This document shows, piece by piece, positions 16,330 through 24,558 of a DNA stretch of 37,303 nucleotides (position 1 is its first letter; each line of letters begins with the position of its first letter). A model generated the notes under the pieces. The model saw nothing but the letters and a program-made list of their open reading frames with translations. It was not told the origin of the DNA and did not search any database. This DNA comes from Actinomadura sp. GC306. GTDB taxonomy: Bacteria; Actinomycetota; Actinomycetes; Streptosporangiales; Streptosporangiaceae. The position numbers and the translations under genes are program-made. The DNA is taken from NCBI RefSeq assembly GCF_004348665.1, contig NZ_SMKM01000030.1, positions 1-37,303 on the forward strand. Reading direction: 5' to 3'.

Positions 16330-17591
16330 TGCGGAGTGGACAACGACTCAAGTATCTGTACCGAGTAGTCGACCGGCGAGCTGGGCAGGATCAACCACCA
16401 CTCCTTGCCGTATCCATCCACCACGGGGTTGTGCCTCGGCACCAAATAACAGACGACCTCCCCCGAGCGGAAGATCTAAGCAACTATAAGATCTGCGAGC
16501 CGGGTGACATCATTCTCAACCGCATGCGCGCCTTTCAGGGAGCTATTGGCCTCAGCCACTCCCGCGGTCTCGTAAGTCCAGACTACTTGGTACTACGGCC
16601 AGAGGAAGGCGTTGAAGGCCGCTACATCCACCACCTTTTTCGCTCCGCGTGGTTCATTGGTGAGATGACATCGCGCTTGAGAGGAATCGGCGGCACGGAA
16701 AGCGGATCGGTACGCACGCCGCGGATTAATGCGGAAGACCTTGGGGAGATCAAAACATCACTCCCCCTGCTGACGCAACAGCGACGCATCGCCGACTTCC
16801 TCGACGGCGAGACCGCCCGCATCGGTGAACTTAGGAAGGCTCGCTGGCGCCAGAAGAGCCTCCTTGTAGAGCGGACAAAGCAACGCATCATCGAACTTGC
16901 GACAGGCGTTGCCTCCCATAGGACTCTGGCCAACACGGGGAGCCCGTGGATACCTAAACTCCCTGAGGGGTGGCAACTCCTTCCCCTAAAACGCCGATGG
17001 ACGGTGATTGACTGCAAACATCGCACTCCTTCATATCTAGATAACGGCATTCCTGTGATTAGTCCAGGTGACATCAGACCCGGAAGGTTGGATCTATCTA
17101 GGGCGCACCGCTTCGTTAGTGAGGCCGACTATCTTGACCTCGCGGACGACTTGAGGAGACCACGCAGAGGCGACATCGTATACAGCAGAAATGCATCTGT
17201 CGGCACAGCTGCATACATCGACACCGATGAAAGATTTACAATGGGCCAAGATGTGTGCAGGATTACAAGCGCGGACCAGGATCAACTTTTTCTCTCCTAC
17301 GTGCTGAATGCGGTCACACAGGGAGAGATTGAATCACTCCAGATCGGAAGCACCTTCACACGCATCAACATCGCCACACTTCTTGGCCTCGGCATCCCCT
17401 GCCCACCCCCTGAGGAGCAGCGTAATATCAGTCTCCAGATGGATGAGGTGAGCCGCCGGGGTAACGACCTGCAGCGCAAGCTGGACCGACAGCTGCAAGT
17501 TTTGGAAGAGCGGCGGGGGGCGTTGATTACGGCGGCGGTTACGGGGCAGTTCGATGTGTCCACGGCGTCCGGTCGTGGGGTTACGGAGTAG
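16329..17591 (+). CDS. hsdS: Type I specificity subunit HsdS
   Basis: 420 residues from the ATG that overlaps the hsdM stop. It has the two-part HsdS plan. Target-recognition domain 1 (about 1-150) is followed by a conserved helix (TQQRRIADFLDGETARIGEL); domain 2 opens with WIPKLPEGWQLLPLKR and ends with PPPEEQRNISLQMDE and ALITAAVTGQFD. It sets the DNA sequence recognised by the methylase and nuclease. The inner part has clearly lower GC and different codons from hsdM and hsdR: 17041-17100 is 28/60 G+C. The last 100 bases return to the local style, as expected when recognition domains are swapped in from elsewhere. Confidence 0.95.
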   Translation: MRSGQRLKYLYRVVDRRAGQDQPPLLAVSIHHGVVPRHQITDDLPRAEDLSNYKICEPGDIILNRMRAFQGAIGLSHSRGLVSPDYLVLRPEEGVEGRYIHHLFRSAWFIGEMTSRLRGIGGTESGSVRTPRINAEDLGEIKTSLPLLTQQRRIADFLDGETARIGELRKARWRQKSLLVERTKQRIIELATGVASHRTLANTGSPWIPKLPEGWQLLPLKRRWTVIDCKHRTPSYLDNGIPVISPGDIRPGRLDLSRAHRFVSEADYLDLADDLRRPRRGDIVYSRNASVGTAAYIDTDERFTMGQDVCRITSADQDQLFLSYVLNAVTQGEIESLQIGSTFTRINIATLLGLGIPCPPPEEQRNISLQMDEVSRRGNDLQRKLDRQLQVLEERRGALITAAVTGQFDVSTASGRGVTE

Positions 17592-17594
17592 GGC

Positions 17595-20500
17595 ATGAGT
17601 CCGGTGCATGACGAGAGGGCGTTCGGGGACGCGATCGTCGCGGCGATGCTCGAAGGCGGCTGGAAAGAAGGCGATCCGCGCGACTATCGGCCGGAACTCG
17701 GGTTGGATACGCGGCAGCTCTTCACGTTCATCGGCGATACTCAGGGCGACGAGTGGGAACGCCTCGTCATGCTCTATGGAGATAGCACCGAGGCCGCGCA
17801 GGTCGGGTTCGCCCAGCGGCTCGACAAGGCGATTGCCGAGGATGGGGCACTCACCGTCCTACGCAAGGGCGTGAAGGACCGGGGCGTCCTGATCCGGGTC
17901 GCCTACTTCAAGCCGAACCTGGTGCTGGACGACTCCGTCTTGGACGAGTACCGGGCGAACCGCCTGACGGTCGTGCGCGAGCTGGAGTACGCGACCAAGC
18001 AGTCCGACAAGGGCAACCGGCTCGACCTGGCGCTGTTCGTCAACGGCATTCCGGTCGCGACGGCCGAGCTGAAGAATCCGCTGACCGGGCAGGGCGTGGA
18101 GCAGGCGAAGCAGCAGTACCGCAGGGACCGCGATCCGAGTGAGCTGATCTTCCGGCAGCGGGTGGTGGCGAACTTCTGCGTCGATCCGGATTTCGTCTTC
18201 GTCGCGACGCAGCTGCGGGGGCAGAAGACGCGGTTCCTGCCGTTCAACACCGGGTCCGAAGGGCCGGGCCAGCCCGGCGGCGCGGGCAATCCGGCGCCGG
18301 TCGAGCCGGGGACGTACGCGACCTCCTACCTGTGGACGCGGATCTGGGAGCCGGACACCTGGCTCGACATGCTCCAGCGGTTCGTCCACGAGCAGAAGAG
18401 CAAGAGCGCCGGCGGCCGGACGAGCAAGACGCTGATCTTCCCGCGCTACCAGCAGTGGGACGTGGTGAAGAAGCTCACCGCGCACGCTGCCCGCCACGGA
18501 GCCGGGCACAACTACCTGGTCATGGCGTCCGCCGGCTCGGGCAAGTCGAACACCATCGCGTGGCTGGCGCACCGGTTGTCGTCACTCCACACACCGGTCA
18601 GCAAAACGGACCTAGCCCCGGAGGCGGTGGCGAACGGTGTCGAGCCAGGGACGCCGGTCTTCGACAAGATCATCGTCATCACCGACCGCCGCAACCTGGA
18701 CGCCCAGTTGCGGGAAACAATAGGAGCGTTCGAGCAGACGGCCGGGCTCGTGGTGAAGATCGATGAGAAGGTCGGTGCGAAGTCCGAGCAGCTCGCGAAG
18801 GCGCTGTCGCAGCAGTCCGGGAAGATCATCACGGTGACGCTGCAGACGTTCCCGGCGCTGATCGACTTCCTGAAGCGCAACCCGACCGAGATCGCCGGTC
18901 ACCGGTTCGCGATCGTCGTGGACGAGGCGCACTCGTCCCAGTCCGGGGACGCGGCGACGGCGGTGAAGGCTGCCCTGCGCGACTTGGGCCTGGACGCCGA
19001 CGACGAGGACGAGGGCACCACGACGGTCGAAGCCAAGCTGGAGCGCAAGGCCGAGCAGCGGTCGCAAGCGTCCAACCTGTCCTACTTCGCGTTCACGGCC
19101 ACGCCCAAGAGCAAGACGCTGGAGCTGTTCGGAACGCTGGACACCGTGGGCGGCAAGCCGACGTACCGGCCGTTCCACACGTACTCGATGCGGCAGGCGA
19201 TCGAGGAGGGCTTCATCCTCGATCCACTGCGCAACTACGTCACCTACGACACGTACTGGAAGCTCGTCAACAAGAACCCCGACGAGCGCGAGGTCGACCC
19301 GTCCAAGGCGAACACGCTGCTGGCGCGGTACGCGATCATGCATCCGTCCACCGTCGCGCAGCACGCGAAGATCATCGTCGAGCACTTCCGGGCGCACACG
19401 CAGGGGCGGCTCGGCGGACGTGCCAAGGCCATGGTGGTGACCGCGTCCCGCAAGAGCGCCGTGCAGATGTCCCGCGCGATCAAGCAGCACATCGAGGACA
19501 TGGGTTACGGCATCGGTGTCCTGGTGGCGTTCTCCGGCTCCCTGACCTACGAGAAGGACGAGGTCACCGAGTCCAAGGAGAACGGCGGCCTGCCCGAGGG
19601 CGCCCTGCCCAAGGCGTTCGCGTACACGCGGGCCGACGACCTGACCACCCAGACGGGCGGACGAGGCAAGCCCGAGTACAAGATCCTCGTCGTCGCCGAG
19701 AAGTACCAGACCGGCTTCGACCAGCCCTTGCTGACGACGATGTACGTCAACAAGAAGCTGGCGGGCATCTCCGCCGTCCAGACCCTCTCCCGCCTGAACC
19801 GCACCACCGACCGCAAGAGCCAGACAGACCTGGCGGTCGTGGACTTCGTCAACGACGCCGAAGACATCCAGGACGCGTTCCGCCCGTACTACGAGCAGGC
19901 GATGACCCTCCCCTCGGACCCGAACCTCCTCTACACCGCGCAGAGCCGGGTCATGTCGGCGCACATCCTCGTCAACGCGGAAATGGACGAGTTCGCCCGC
20001 GCCTACCTCGAAGCCGAGGAGAAGGCCGGCGGCTCGACCGCACGCTGGGAGAAGCTGCACGCCGAGCTGTACCGGCTGCTGAACCCGGCCGTCGAGCGCT
20101 TCACCGCGCTGATCGACAGCGAGGACGACGACGACCACGACACCGCCGAGGACTTCCGCGCCAACCTCAACGACTACGTGCGCAAGTACGGGTTCCTCTC
20201 GCAGATCGTCCCGTACCGCGACGCCGAGCTGGAGCGTCTCCACCTGTACGGGCGGCACCTGCTCAACCGGCTTCCCCGGCGCGCCGACGGCGGCGTCGAC
20301 ATCGGCGAGGTCGACCTCAGCCACATGCGGACGGAGAAGACCGGCGAGCACAATTTGAGCCTCACCCCCGAGGGCTCCACGGTGGTGAAGGGCTTCGGCG
20401 AGGGCGCCGGCGGCGCTCAGGAGCCGGAGAAGTCGCCGCTCACCGAGCTGATCGAGAAGTTCAACGCCAAGTTCGGCACGGAGTTCACCGAAGAGGACAT

Positions 20501-20750
20501 CATCCAGCCGTTCGAGGAGGCGATGGCCGACCCCAAGGTGAAGCAGGCCGCGGTCGCCAACAACGACCAGGAGAACTTCGGGGTCGTCTTCGACAAGGTC
20601 TTCGAGAACAAGATGATGGACCACGTCGACACCGTCGCCACCCTCGGCGAGAAGTACTTCGGCTCGGACCCGGAATTCAAGTCGTCCCTCAACAGCCGCG
20701 CCCGCCGCGCGGCATGGCAACTGCTGCGCGAACAGGCCGGCGTCGCCTGA
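17595..20750 (+). CDS. hsdR: Type I restriction endonuclease HsdR
   Basis: 1051 residues, ATG 17595, three bases after the hsdS stop, so one hsdMSR operon. The N-terminal PD-(D/E)xK nuclease shows D144 (RLDLALF) and ELK at 158-160 (TAELKNPLTGQG). The translocase has Walker A ASAGSGKS (311-318), DEAH box (443-446) and motif III FTATPKSKT, with later helicase motifs GFDQPLLTTMYVNK and QTLSRLNRTT. With HsdM and HsdS it translocates DNA using ATP and cuts unmodified DNA at a distance. All key residues visible are intact. A strong hairpin terminator follows. Confidence 0.95.
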   Translation: MSPVHDERAFGDAIVAAMLEGGWKEGDPRDYRPELGLDTRQLFTFIGDTQGDEWERLVMLYGDSTEAAQVGFAQRLDKAIAEDGALTVLRKGVKDRGVLIRVAYFKPNLVLDDSVLDEYRANRLTVVRELEYATKQSDKGNRLDLALFVNGIPVATAELKNPLTGQGVEQAKQQYRRDRDPSELIFRQRVVANFCVDPDFVFVATQLRGQKTRFLPFNTGSEGPGQPGGAGNPAPVEPGTYATSYLWTRIWEPDTWLDMLQRFVHEQKSKSAGGRTSKTLIFPRYQQWDVVKKLTAHAARHGAGHNYLVMASAGSGKSNTIAWLAHRLSSLHTPVSKTDLAPEAVANGVEPGTPVFDKIIVITDRRNLDAQLRETIGAFEQTAGLVVKIDEKVGAKSEQLAKALSQQSGKIITVTLQTFPALIDFLKRNPTEIAGHRFAIVVDEAHSSQSGDAATAVKAALRDLGLDADDEDEGTTTVEAKLERKAEQRSQASNLSYFAFTATPKSKTLELFGTLDTVGGKPTYRPFHTYSMRQAIEEGFILDPLRNYVTYDTYWKLVNKNPDEREVDPSKANTLLARYAIMHPSTVAQHAKIIVEHFRAHTQGRLGGRAKAMVVTASRKSAVQMSRAIKQHIEDMGYGIGVLVAFSGSLTYEKDEVTESKENGGLPEGALPKAFAYTRADDLTTQTGGRGKPEYKILVVAEKYQTGFDQPLLTTMYVNKKLAGISAVQTLSRLNRTTDRKSQTDLAVVDFVNDAEDIQDAFRPYYEQAMTLPSDPNLLYTAQSRVMSAHILVNAEMDEFARAYLEAEEKAGGSTARWEKLHAELYRLLNPAVERFTALIDSEDDDDHDTAEDFRANLNDYVRKYGFLSQIVPYRDAELERLHLYGRHLLNRLPRRADGGVDIGEVDLSHMRTEKTGEHNLSLTPEGSTVVKGFGEGAGGAQEPEKSPLTELIEKFNAKFGTEFTEEDIIQPFEEAMADPKVKQAAVANNDQENFGVVFDKVFENKMMDHVDTVATLGEKYFGSDPEFKSSLNSRARRAAWQLLREQAGVA

Positions 20751-20757
20751 TCGCTTG

Positions 20758-20802
20758 CCTGTCCGGCCGTCCCCCGAGCGAAACGGAGGGCGGCTGGACA
20801 GG
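20758..20802 (+). terminator. Terminator of the hsdMSR operon
   Basis: A 19-bp stem with two G-T pairs and one mismatch encloses the loop AGCGAAA. It begins eight bases after the hsdR stop. The outer arms are CCTGTCC and GGACAGG. It probably separates hsdR from the kinase gene, which then needs its own promoter or read-through. Confidence 0.8.
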
Positions 20803-20863
20803 CGATCTCCGCTCTCGCGAGACTTGACCACGGCGAATCAGGGCGAGTGCACGCGGAGCAGGA

Positions 20864-22435
20864 ATGCCGGTCAGGACCATTGCCGACCGCTATGAGCTGA
20901 TCGAGGAGATCGGCTCCGGGGGCCAGGGCACGATCTGGCGCGGCTACGACACCGTCCTCGACCGCGAGGTGGCCGTCAAGGCGATCCGCCCGGACATGCT
21001 GCTGGCCCCCGAGCACGTCGCCGACCTGGCCGAAAGGTTCCGCCGGGAGGCACGCGTCACCGCCCGGATCCAGCACCACGGCGTCCCGCAGGTGTACGAC
21101 GCGGTGCTGGACGCCGACTCCGCGGACCGCCTGTACCTGGTGATGCAGTACATCCAGGGCGAAAGCCTGCGGTCCTACATCGACCGGGGCGACCCGATAC
21201 CGGTCACGTGGGCCGCCGCGATCGGGGCGCAGATCGCCACCGTCCTGTCCCACGCGCACGCGATCCCGGTCGTCCACCGGGATCTGAAGCCCGACAACGT
21301 CCTGTTGACCGAGGACGGCACCGTCAAGGTCCTCGACTTCGGGATCGCCGCGATCCTCCGCCGCGACATCACCAGGATCACGGTCACGGGAAGCCCGCTG
21401 GGCACCAGCCGGTACATGTCCCCCGAACAGGTCAACGCCGCCCAGGTGACGCCGCAGAGCGACCTCTACGGGCTGGGCTGCGTCCTGCACGAACTGCTGG
21501 CCGGAAAACCCGTCTTCGACGGCAACAGCCAGTACGAACTGTGGAAGCAGCACATCACCGGGGAACCCCGGCCGCTTCGCGAACTGCGTTCGGACGTGCC
21601 TCCGGAGCTGGAGACGCTCGTCCTGGGCCTGCTCGCCAAGAAGCCCGAAGACCGGCCGGACGACGCCTACGCGGTCTACGAGCGCCTGTTCCCGTTCCTG
21701 CCGCCTCCGGGTTCGCCGCCGCTCGACACGAGCCGGCGCCTTGGCGGTATGCCCGACCCGACACTCCTGTATCGGCAGCCGAACGCCCCCCGGCGGCGCG
21801 CGCCCCGCGCAGCCCCTGTCGCGGCGCCTCCGACGGTGGTGGACACGCCGACCGCTCCGGCGACCGAGCTTCGGCACGCCATCGGCGACGCCCTCAAGTC
21901 GTCCACCGAGCTTCTCGACTCGGGCCGGTTCGCCCAGGCCGCCGACGTGGTCGAAGCGGTCCTCCGCCCGGCGGCGAAGGCGCTGGGCTCCGAAAGCCCG
22001 GACCTGCTCGTGCTCCGCTTCCACCGGGCGCTGATCCTCTTCCTCGGCGGCGACTCGCGCACCGCCCTGCCGGAGTTCGACGCCCTGGCCGACGCCTACG
22101 CCCGAACCGCCGGACCGCTGAGCGAACGCGCGCTGGAGTCCCGCCGCTACGCCGCCCACTGCCGCGCCACCCTCGGGCAGAACACCGCCGCGCTCGACCA
22201 GTTCCAGCGCCTTCTGGACGACGCCACCACCGCCGAAAGCCACGCCAGCGAACTCGCGCTCGACATCCGGTACAGCATCGGCATGCTGCTCCTGTCCGCC
22301 GGTGACAAGGACGCCGCGGACAACGTCTTCGAGTCCCTGCACCAAGACCACCTCATCATCGACGGCCCCAACGACGAACGCACCCGCGAAATCGCCGACC
22401 TCCTCACCCGCATCCGCATGCCCACGTCCCCCTAA
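20864..22435 (+). CDS. Ser/Thr protein kinase with TPR-like tail
   Basis: 523 residues, ATG 20864 with GGAG a few bases upstream. The kinase domain (about 10-275) is complete: glycine loop GSGGQG (17-22), K39 in VAVKAI, HRDLKPDN (138-145), DFG (158-160) and SRYMSPEQ (182-189). A Pro/Arg-rich linker (about 280-330) leads to helical repeats (about 335-520), with Ala-rich pairs such as AVLRPAAKALGSESPDLLVL, the pattern of a TPR solenoid. No membrane helix or PASTA domain is present, so it is a soluble kinase, unlike PknB. It follows hsdR after a terminator. Kinase genes beside restriction or BREX-type genes are known in actinomycetes, and control of the restriction enzymes is plausible but unproven. 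Confidence 0.9.
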   Translation: MPVRTIADRYELIEEIGSGGQGTIWRGYDTVLDREVAVKAIRPDMLLAPEHVADLAERFRREARVTARIQHHGVPQVYDAVLDADSADRLYLVMQYIQGESLRSYIDRGDPIPVTWAAAIGAQIATVLSHAHAIPVVHRDLKPDNVLLTEDGTVKVLDFGIAAILRRDITRITVTGSPLGTSRYMSPEQVNAAQVTPQSDLYGLGCVLHELLAGKPVFDGNSQYELWKQHITGEPRPLRELRSDVPPELETLVLGLLAKKPEDRPDDAYAVYERLFPFLPPPGSPPLDTSRRLGGMPDPTLLYRQPNAPRRRAPRAAPVAAPPTVVDTPTAPATELRHAIGDALKSSTELLDSGRFAQAADVVEAVLRPAAKALGSESPDLLVLRFHRALILFLGGDSRTALPEFDALADAYARTAGPLSERALESRRYAAHCRATLGQNTAALDQFQRLLDDATTAESHASELALDIRYSIGMLLLSAGDKDAADNVFESLHQDHLIIDGPNDERTREIADLLTRIRMPTSP

Positions 22436-22670
22436 CCGGCCGCCCCACCCGCCGCATACCGGACGCAGCGGCCCGGCTGGTGCCCTCGGCAAGCCACGCA
22501 CTTCCACACGGATGAGCGGTCTGGGCGTATGCGTCCGCGCGGTTCCCGGGCATGACCGCGCGTCGGAATGGGGAGCCGTGATCGCGTGCCGGAACCGGAT
22601 CGACGATCGCCCCGGCTCGTGGACGGTGGCGGCGGCGGAGCAGGCGGTGGGGACGCCTGTCCGCTGGTCT

Positions 22671-23069
22671 TCAGGTGCGGTCGATGACTGCGAAGACGAT
22701 CTTGCCGACGTTGTTCGCGAGGGCGCGGATGCCCCAGCAGCGGGCGTACTGGTCGACGAGGAACAGGCCGCGGCCCGTCTCGCTGTCCGTGTCGGCCGCC
22801 AGCAGGTGCGGGAGGCCGCAGGCGGCGTCCTGAACCTCCATCCACAGGGCGTCGTCCTCGGTACGGCTCAACCGCAAGATCACGTCGCCGTCCGTCGCGG
22901 ACGTCGCGTGCTGGAGGGCGTTGGTCACCAGCTCGCTGGCCACCAGGCACGGGACGAAGTCGTCCATGCCCCACTGGCCGGTGACCAGCCGCACGAATCG
23001 CCGCACCTCCGCGACGACCGCGAGGTCCTGCTTCACCACCATCTCGTTCTCCGTCGCCGCCTGCCCCAT
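22671..23069 (-). CDS. Anti-sigma-type ATP-binding protein (HATPase_c_2)
   Basis: 132 residues, ATG 23069 with GGAGAGG just upstream. It is a single GHKL domain: N-box ASELVTNALQHA (44-55), G1 region MEVQDAACGLPHLL, and G2 loop ETGRGLFLVDQYA (97-109). Such short RsbW/SpoIIAB-like proteins bind ATP and often a sigma factor or regulator; none needs a phosphorylated histidine. It is divergent from the XRE regulator and DUF397 genes, the usual actinomycete grouping, so the three likely work together in developmental or antibiotic control. Confidence 0.9.
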   Translation of the reverse strand: MGQAATENEMVVKQDLAVVAEVRRFVRLVTGQWGMDDFVPCLVASELVTNALQHATSATDGDVILRLSRTEDDALWMEVQDAACGLPHLLAADTDSETGRGLFLVDQYARCWGIRALANNVGKIVFAVIDRT

Positions 23070-23077
23070 GACCTCTC

Positions 23078-23109
23078 CTCACTATGTGTGGCGTACAGCA
23101 CACAGTGAG
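23078..23109. promoter_or_regulatory. Inverted repeat in the divergent promoter region
   Basis: CTCACTATGTGTG pairs imperfectly with CACACAGTGAG across a short spacer, between the ATPase start (23069) and the XRE gene (23205). A TACGAT hexamer (23123-23128) could be a -10 box for the XRE gene. Binding by the adjacent XRE regulator is a reasonable guess. Confidence 0.45.
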
Positions 23110-23204
23110 CCACTTATCGGGCTACGATGCGGTTGCCTTCGAGATGTGGCAGATAGAGGAAGATCATGCCCTAGAGGGGCACCTTCCACCGAGAGGAAGA
23201 AGCC

Positions 23205-24017
23205 ATGCCCCCGCGACGCCCCCGACGTCCCAGCGAATCCCCAGCCCTCATCGCCTTCGGCCGTCAGATGCGCCGACTTCGTGAAGCCAAGGGCCTCAAG
23301 CAGGAGACCATCGCTCACCTGACGCAGGTCAGCGGGCCACAGGTCAGCAAGATCGAAAACGGCAAGAAGCGCGCCACCCGCTCGTTCGTGGAGTTCGTAG
23401 ACGAGCACCTGGAGGCCAACGGGGCGCTCATCAACCTCTGGGAGGACCTCAACAAGGACGGTCATCCCGTCCCGATCTGGTTTGACTGGCCCGCGATCGA
23501 AGCCGACGCGGCGATGCTGATCTGCTGGCAGCACTCCGTGATCCCAGGTCTGGCCCAGACGCCCGAATACGCTCTCGCGATCGTGCACGGCAACCAGGAG
23601 GCGGCAGATCTGCGGATCAGCCGCCAAGCCATCCTCAGCAGAGACGACGAACGAGGTCCGGCAATCGTCCTCTTCCTGATCGAGGAGCAGGTGCTCTACC
23701 ACCAGGTCGGCACCGCCGAGACGATGAGAAAGCAGCTTGAGCATCTGATCGAAATCAGCATGTTGCCCAATGTCACGGTTCAAGTAGTGTTGAGCCGCGG
23801 CGATCACGACGGCAACATGGGAGCCTTTGTGCTCGCGACCATGGAGGATCGGAGCGAGGTCGCGTATGCCGAAACCGCCATACGCGCGATCACGACTGAC
23901 GACCCCGCCGACCTCGCCGTACTCGCCCGAACGCTGGTCGATCTACGCGCACGTGCTGTCACGCAGGACATGTCACGGGAGCTGATCAAGAAGGTGGCTG
24001 AAGAGCGATGGACCTGA
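23205..24017 (+). CDS. XRE-family regulator with DUF5753
   Basis: 270 residues, ATG 23205 after GAGAGGAAGAA. Residues about 17-72 are an XRE helix-turn-helix (QMRRLREAKGLKQETIAHLT, then SGPQVSKIENGKKRA). The rest is a DUF5753 domain: WQHSVIPGLAQTPEYALAI and LSRGDHDGNMGAFVLATM are typical. This family regulates development and secondary metabolism in streptomycetes with a small DUF397 partner. Its stop codon lies inside the DUF397 gene, so the two are coupled. Confidence 0.93.
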   Translation: MPPRRPRRPSESPALIAFGRQMRRLREAKGLKQETIAHLTQVSGPQVSKIENGKKRATRSFVEFVDEHLEANGALINLWEDLNKDGHPVPIWFDWPAIEADAAMLICWQHSVIPGLAQTPEYALAIVHGNQEAADLRISRQAILSRDDERGPAIVLFLIEEQVLYHQVGTAETMRKQLEHLIEISMLPNVTVQVVLSRGDHDGNMGAFVLATMEDRSEVAYAETAIRAITTDDPADLAVLARTLVDLRARAVTQDMSRELIKKVAEERWT

Positions 24018-24217
24018 CAAACGCCAAGTGGCTCAAGAGCAGTCACAGCGGATCAAATGCCGCCGAGTGCGTCGAGCTTGCCGACTTGGCAGGAATGGTG
24101 GCCGGTGCAGGCGCGGGGGTGGCGGTGCGGGACAGCAAGGACCCGGACGGCCCCGTCCTCCTACTGACCCGCACGGCCCTGCGTACCGCCGTCCACTCCA
24201 CCCCCGGCACCCACTGA
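24008..24217 (+). CDS. DUF397 protein
   Basis: 69 residues starting at ATG 24008, overlapping the XRE gene by ten bases. KWLKSSHSGSNAAECVELAD at 8-27 and VAVRDSKDPDGPVLLL are hallmark DUF397 strings. This small protein normally pairs with the preceding XRE/DUF5753 regulator and is thought to modulate it. Length is normal for the family. Confidence 0.93.
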   Translation: MDLTNAKWLKSSHSGSNAAECVELADLAGMVAGAGAGVAVRDSKDPDGPVLLLTRTALRTAVHSTPGTH

Positions 24218-24558
24218 CCACCCGGCACTGACCACTCCGGCGACCCCGCCCCGCCGAGTATCGGGAGTCGTCGCGTCCCCTTGCCCCCGGACGGCCCGCC
24301 GGGTGATGTCGCCCACCACCAGCGGCTTTGATTCGTAGAGCACCGCACCGAGAAAGTGGTGCGGCACCTCGGGCGGGCGGGATTCCGTCGTGCATGCTCT
24401 CGCGGCGCGAAGGCGATCTGGAATATGGGGGGTGAGTGTTGCTCGGTTGGCCGGGCGGGTCCCCTCACGGTGTGCGAACGCAAGTGGGCGTTGGATCTTT
24501 GCGGGTGGCGTGTGATCCTTAAGGGTCCCGGATGTGTCGGCCGAGTGGAATGGGCTGA
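24218..24558. other. Intergenic region with one small hairpin
   Basis: No gene is recognised in these 340 bases. A perfect 7-bp hairpin (CCGCACC at 24343, GGTGCGG at 24358, 8-base loop) is the only clear structure and could end transcription of the DUF397 gene. The segment nearest the next gene (24418-24558) has slightly more A and T and may hold its promoter. Confidence 0.4.

Noticed and set aside
18612..20831. 739-codon minus-strand frame opposite hsdR
   Set aside because: Val/Leu/Arg-rich complement of a gene with intact HsdR motifs; no motif of its own.
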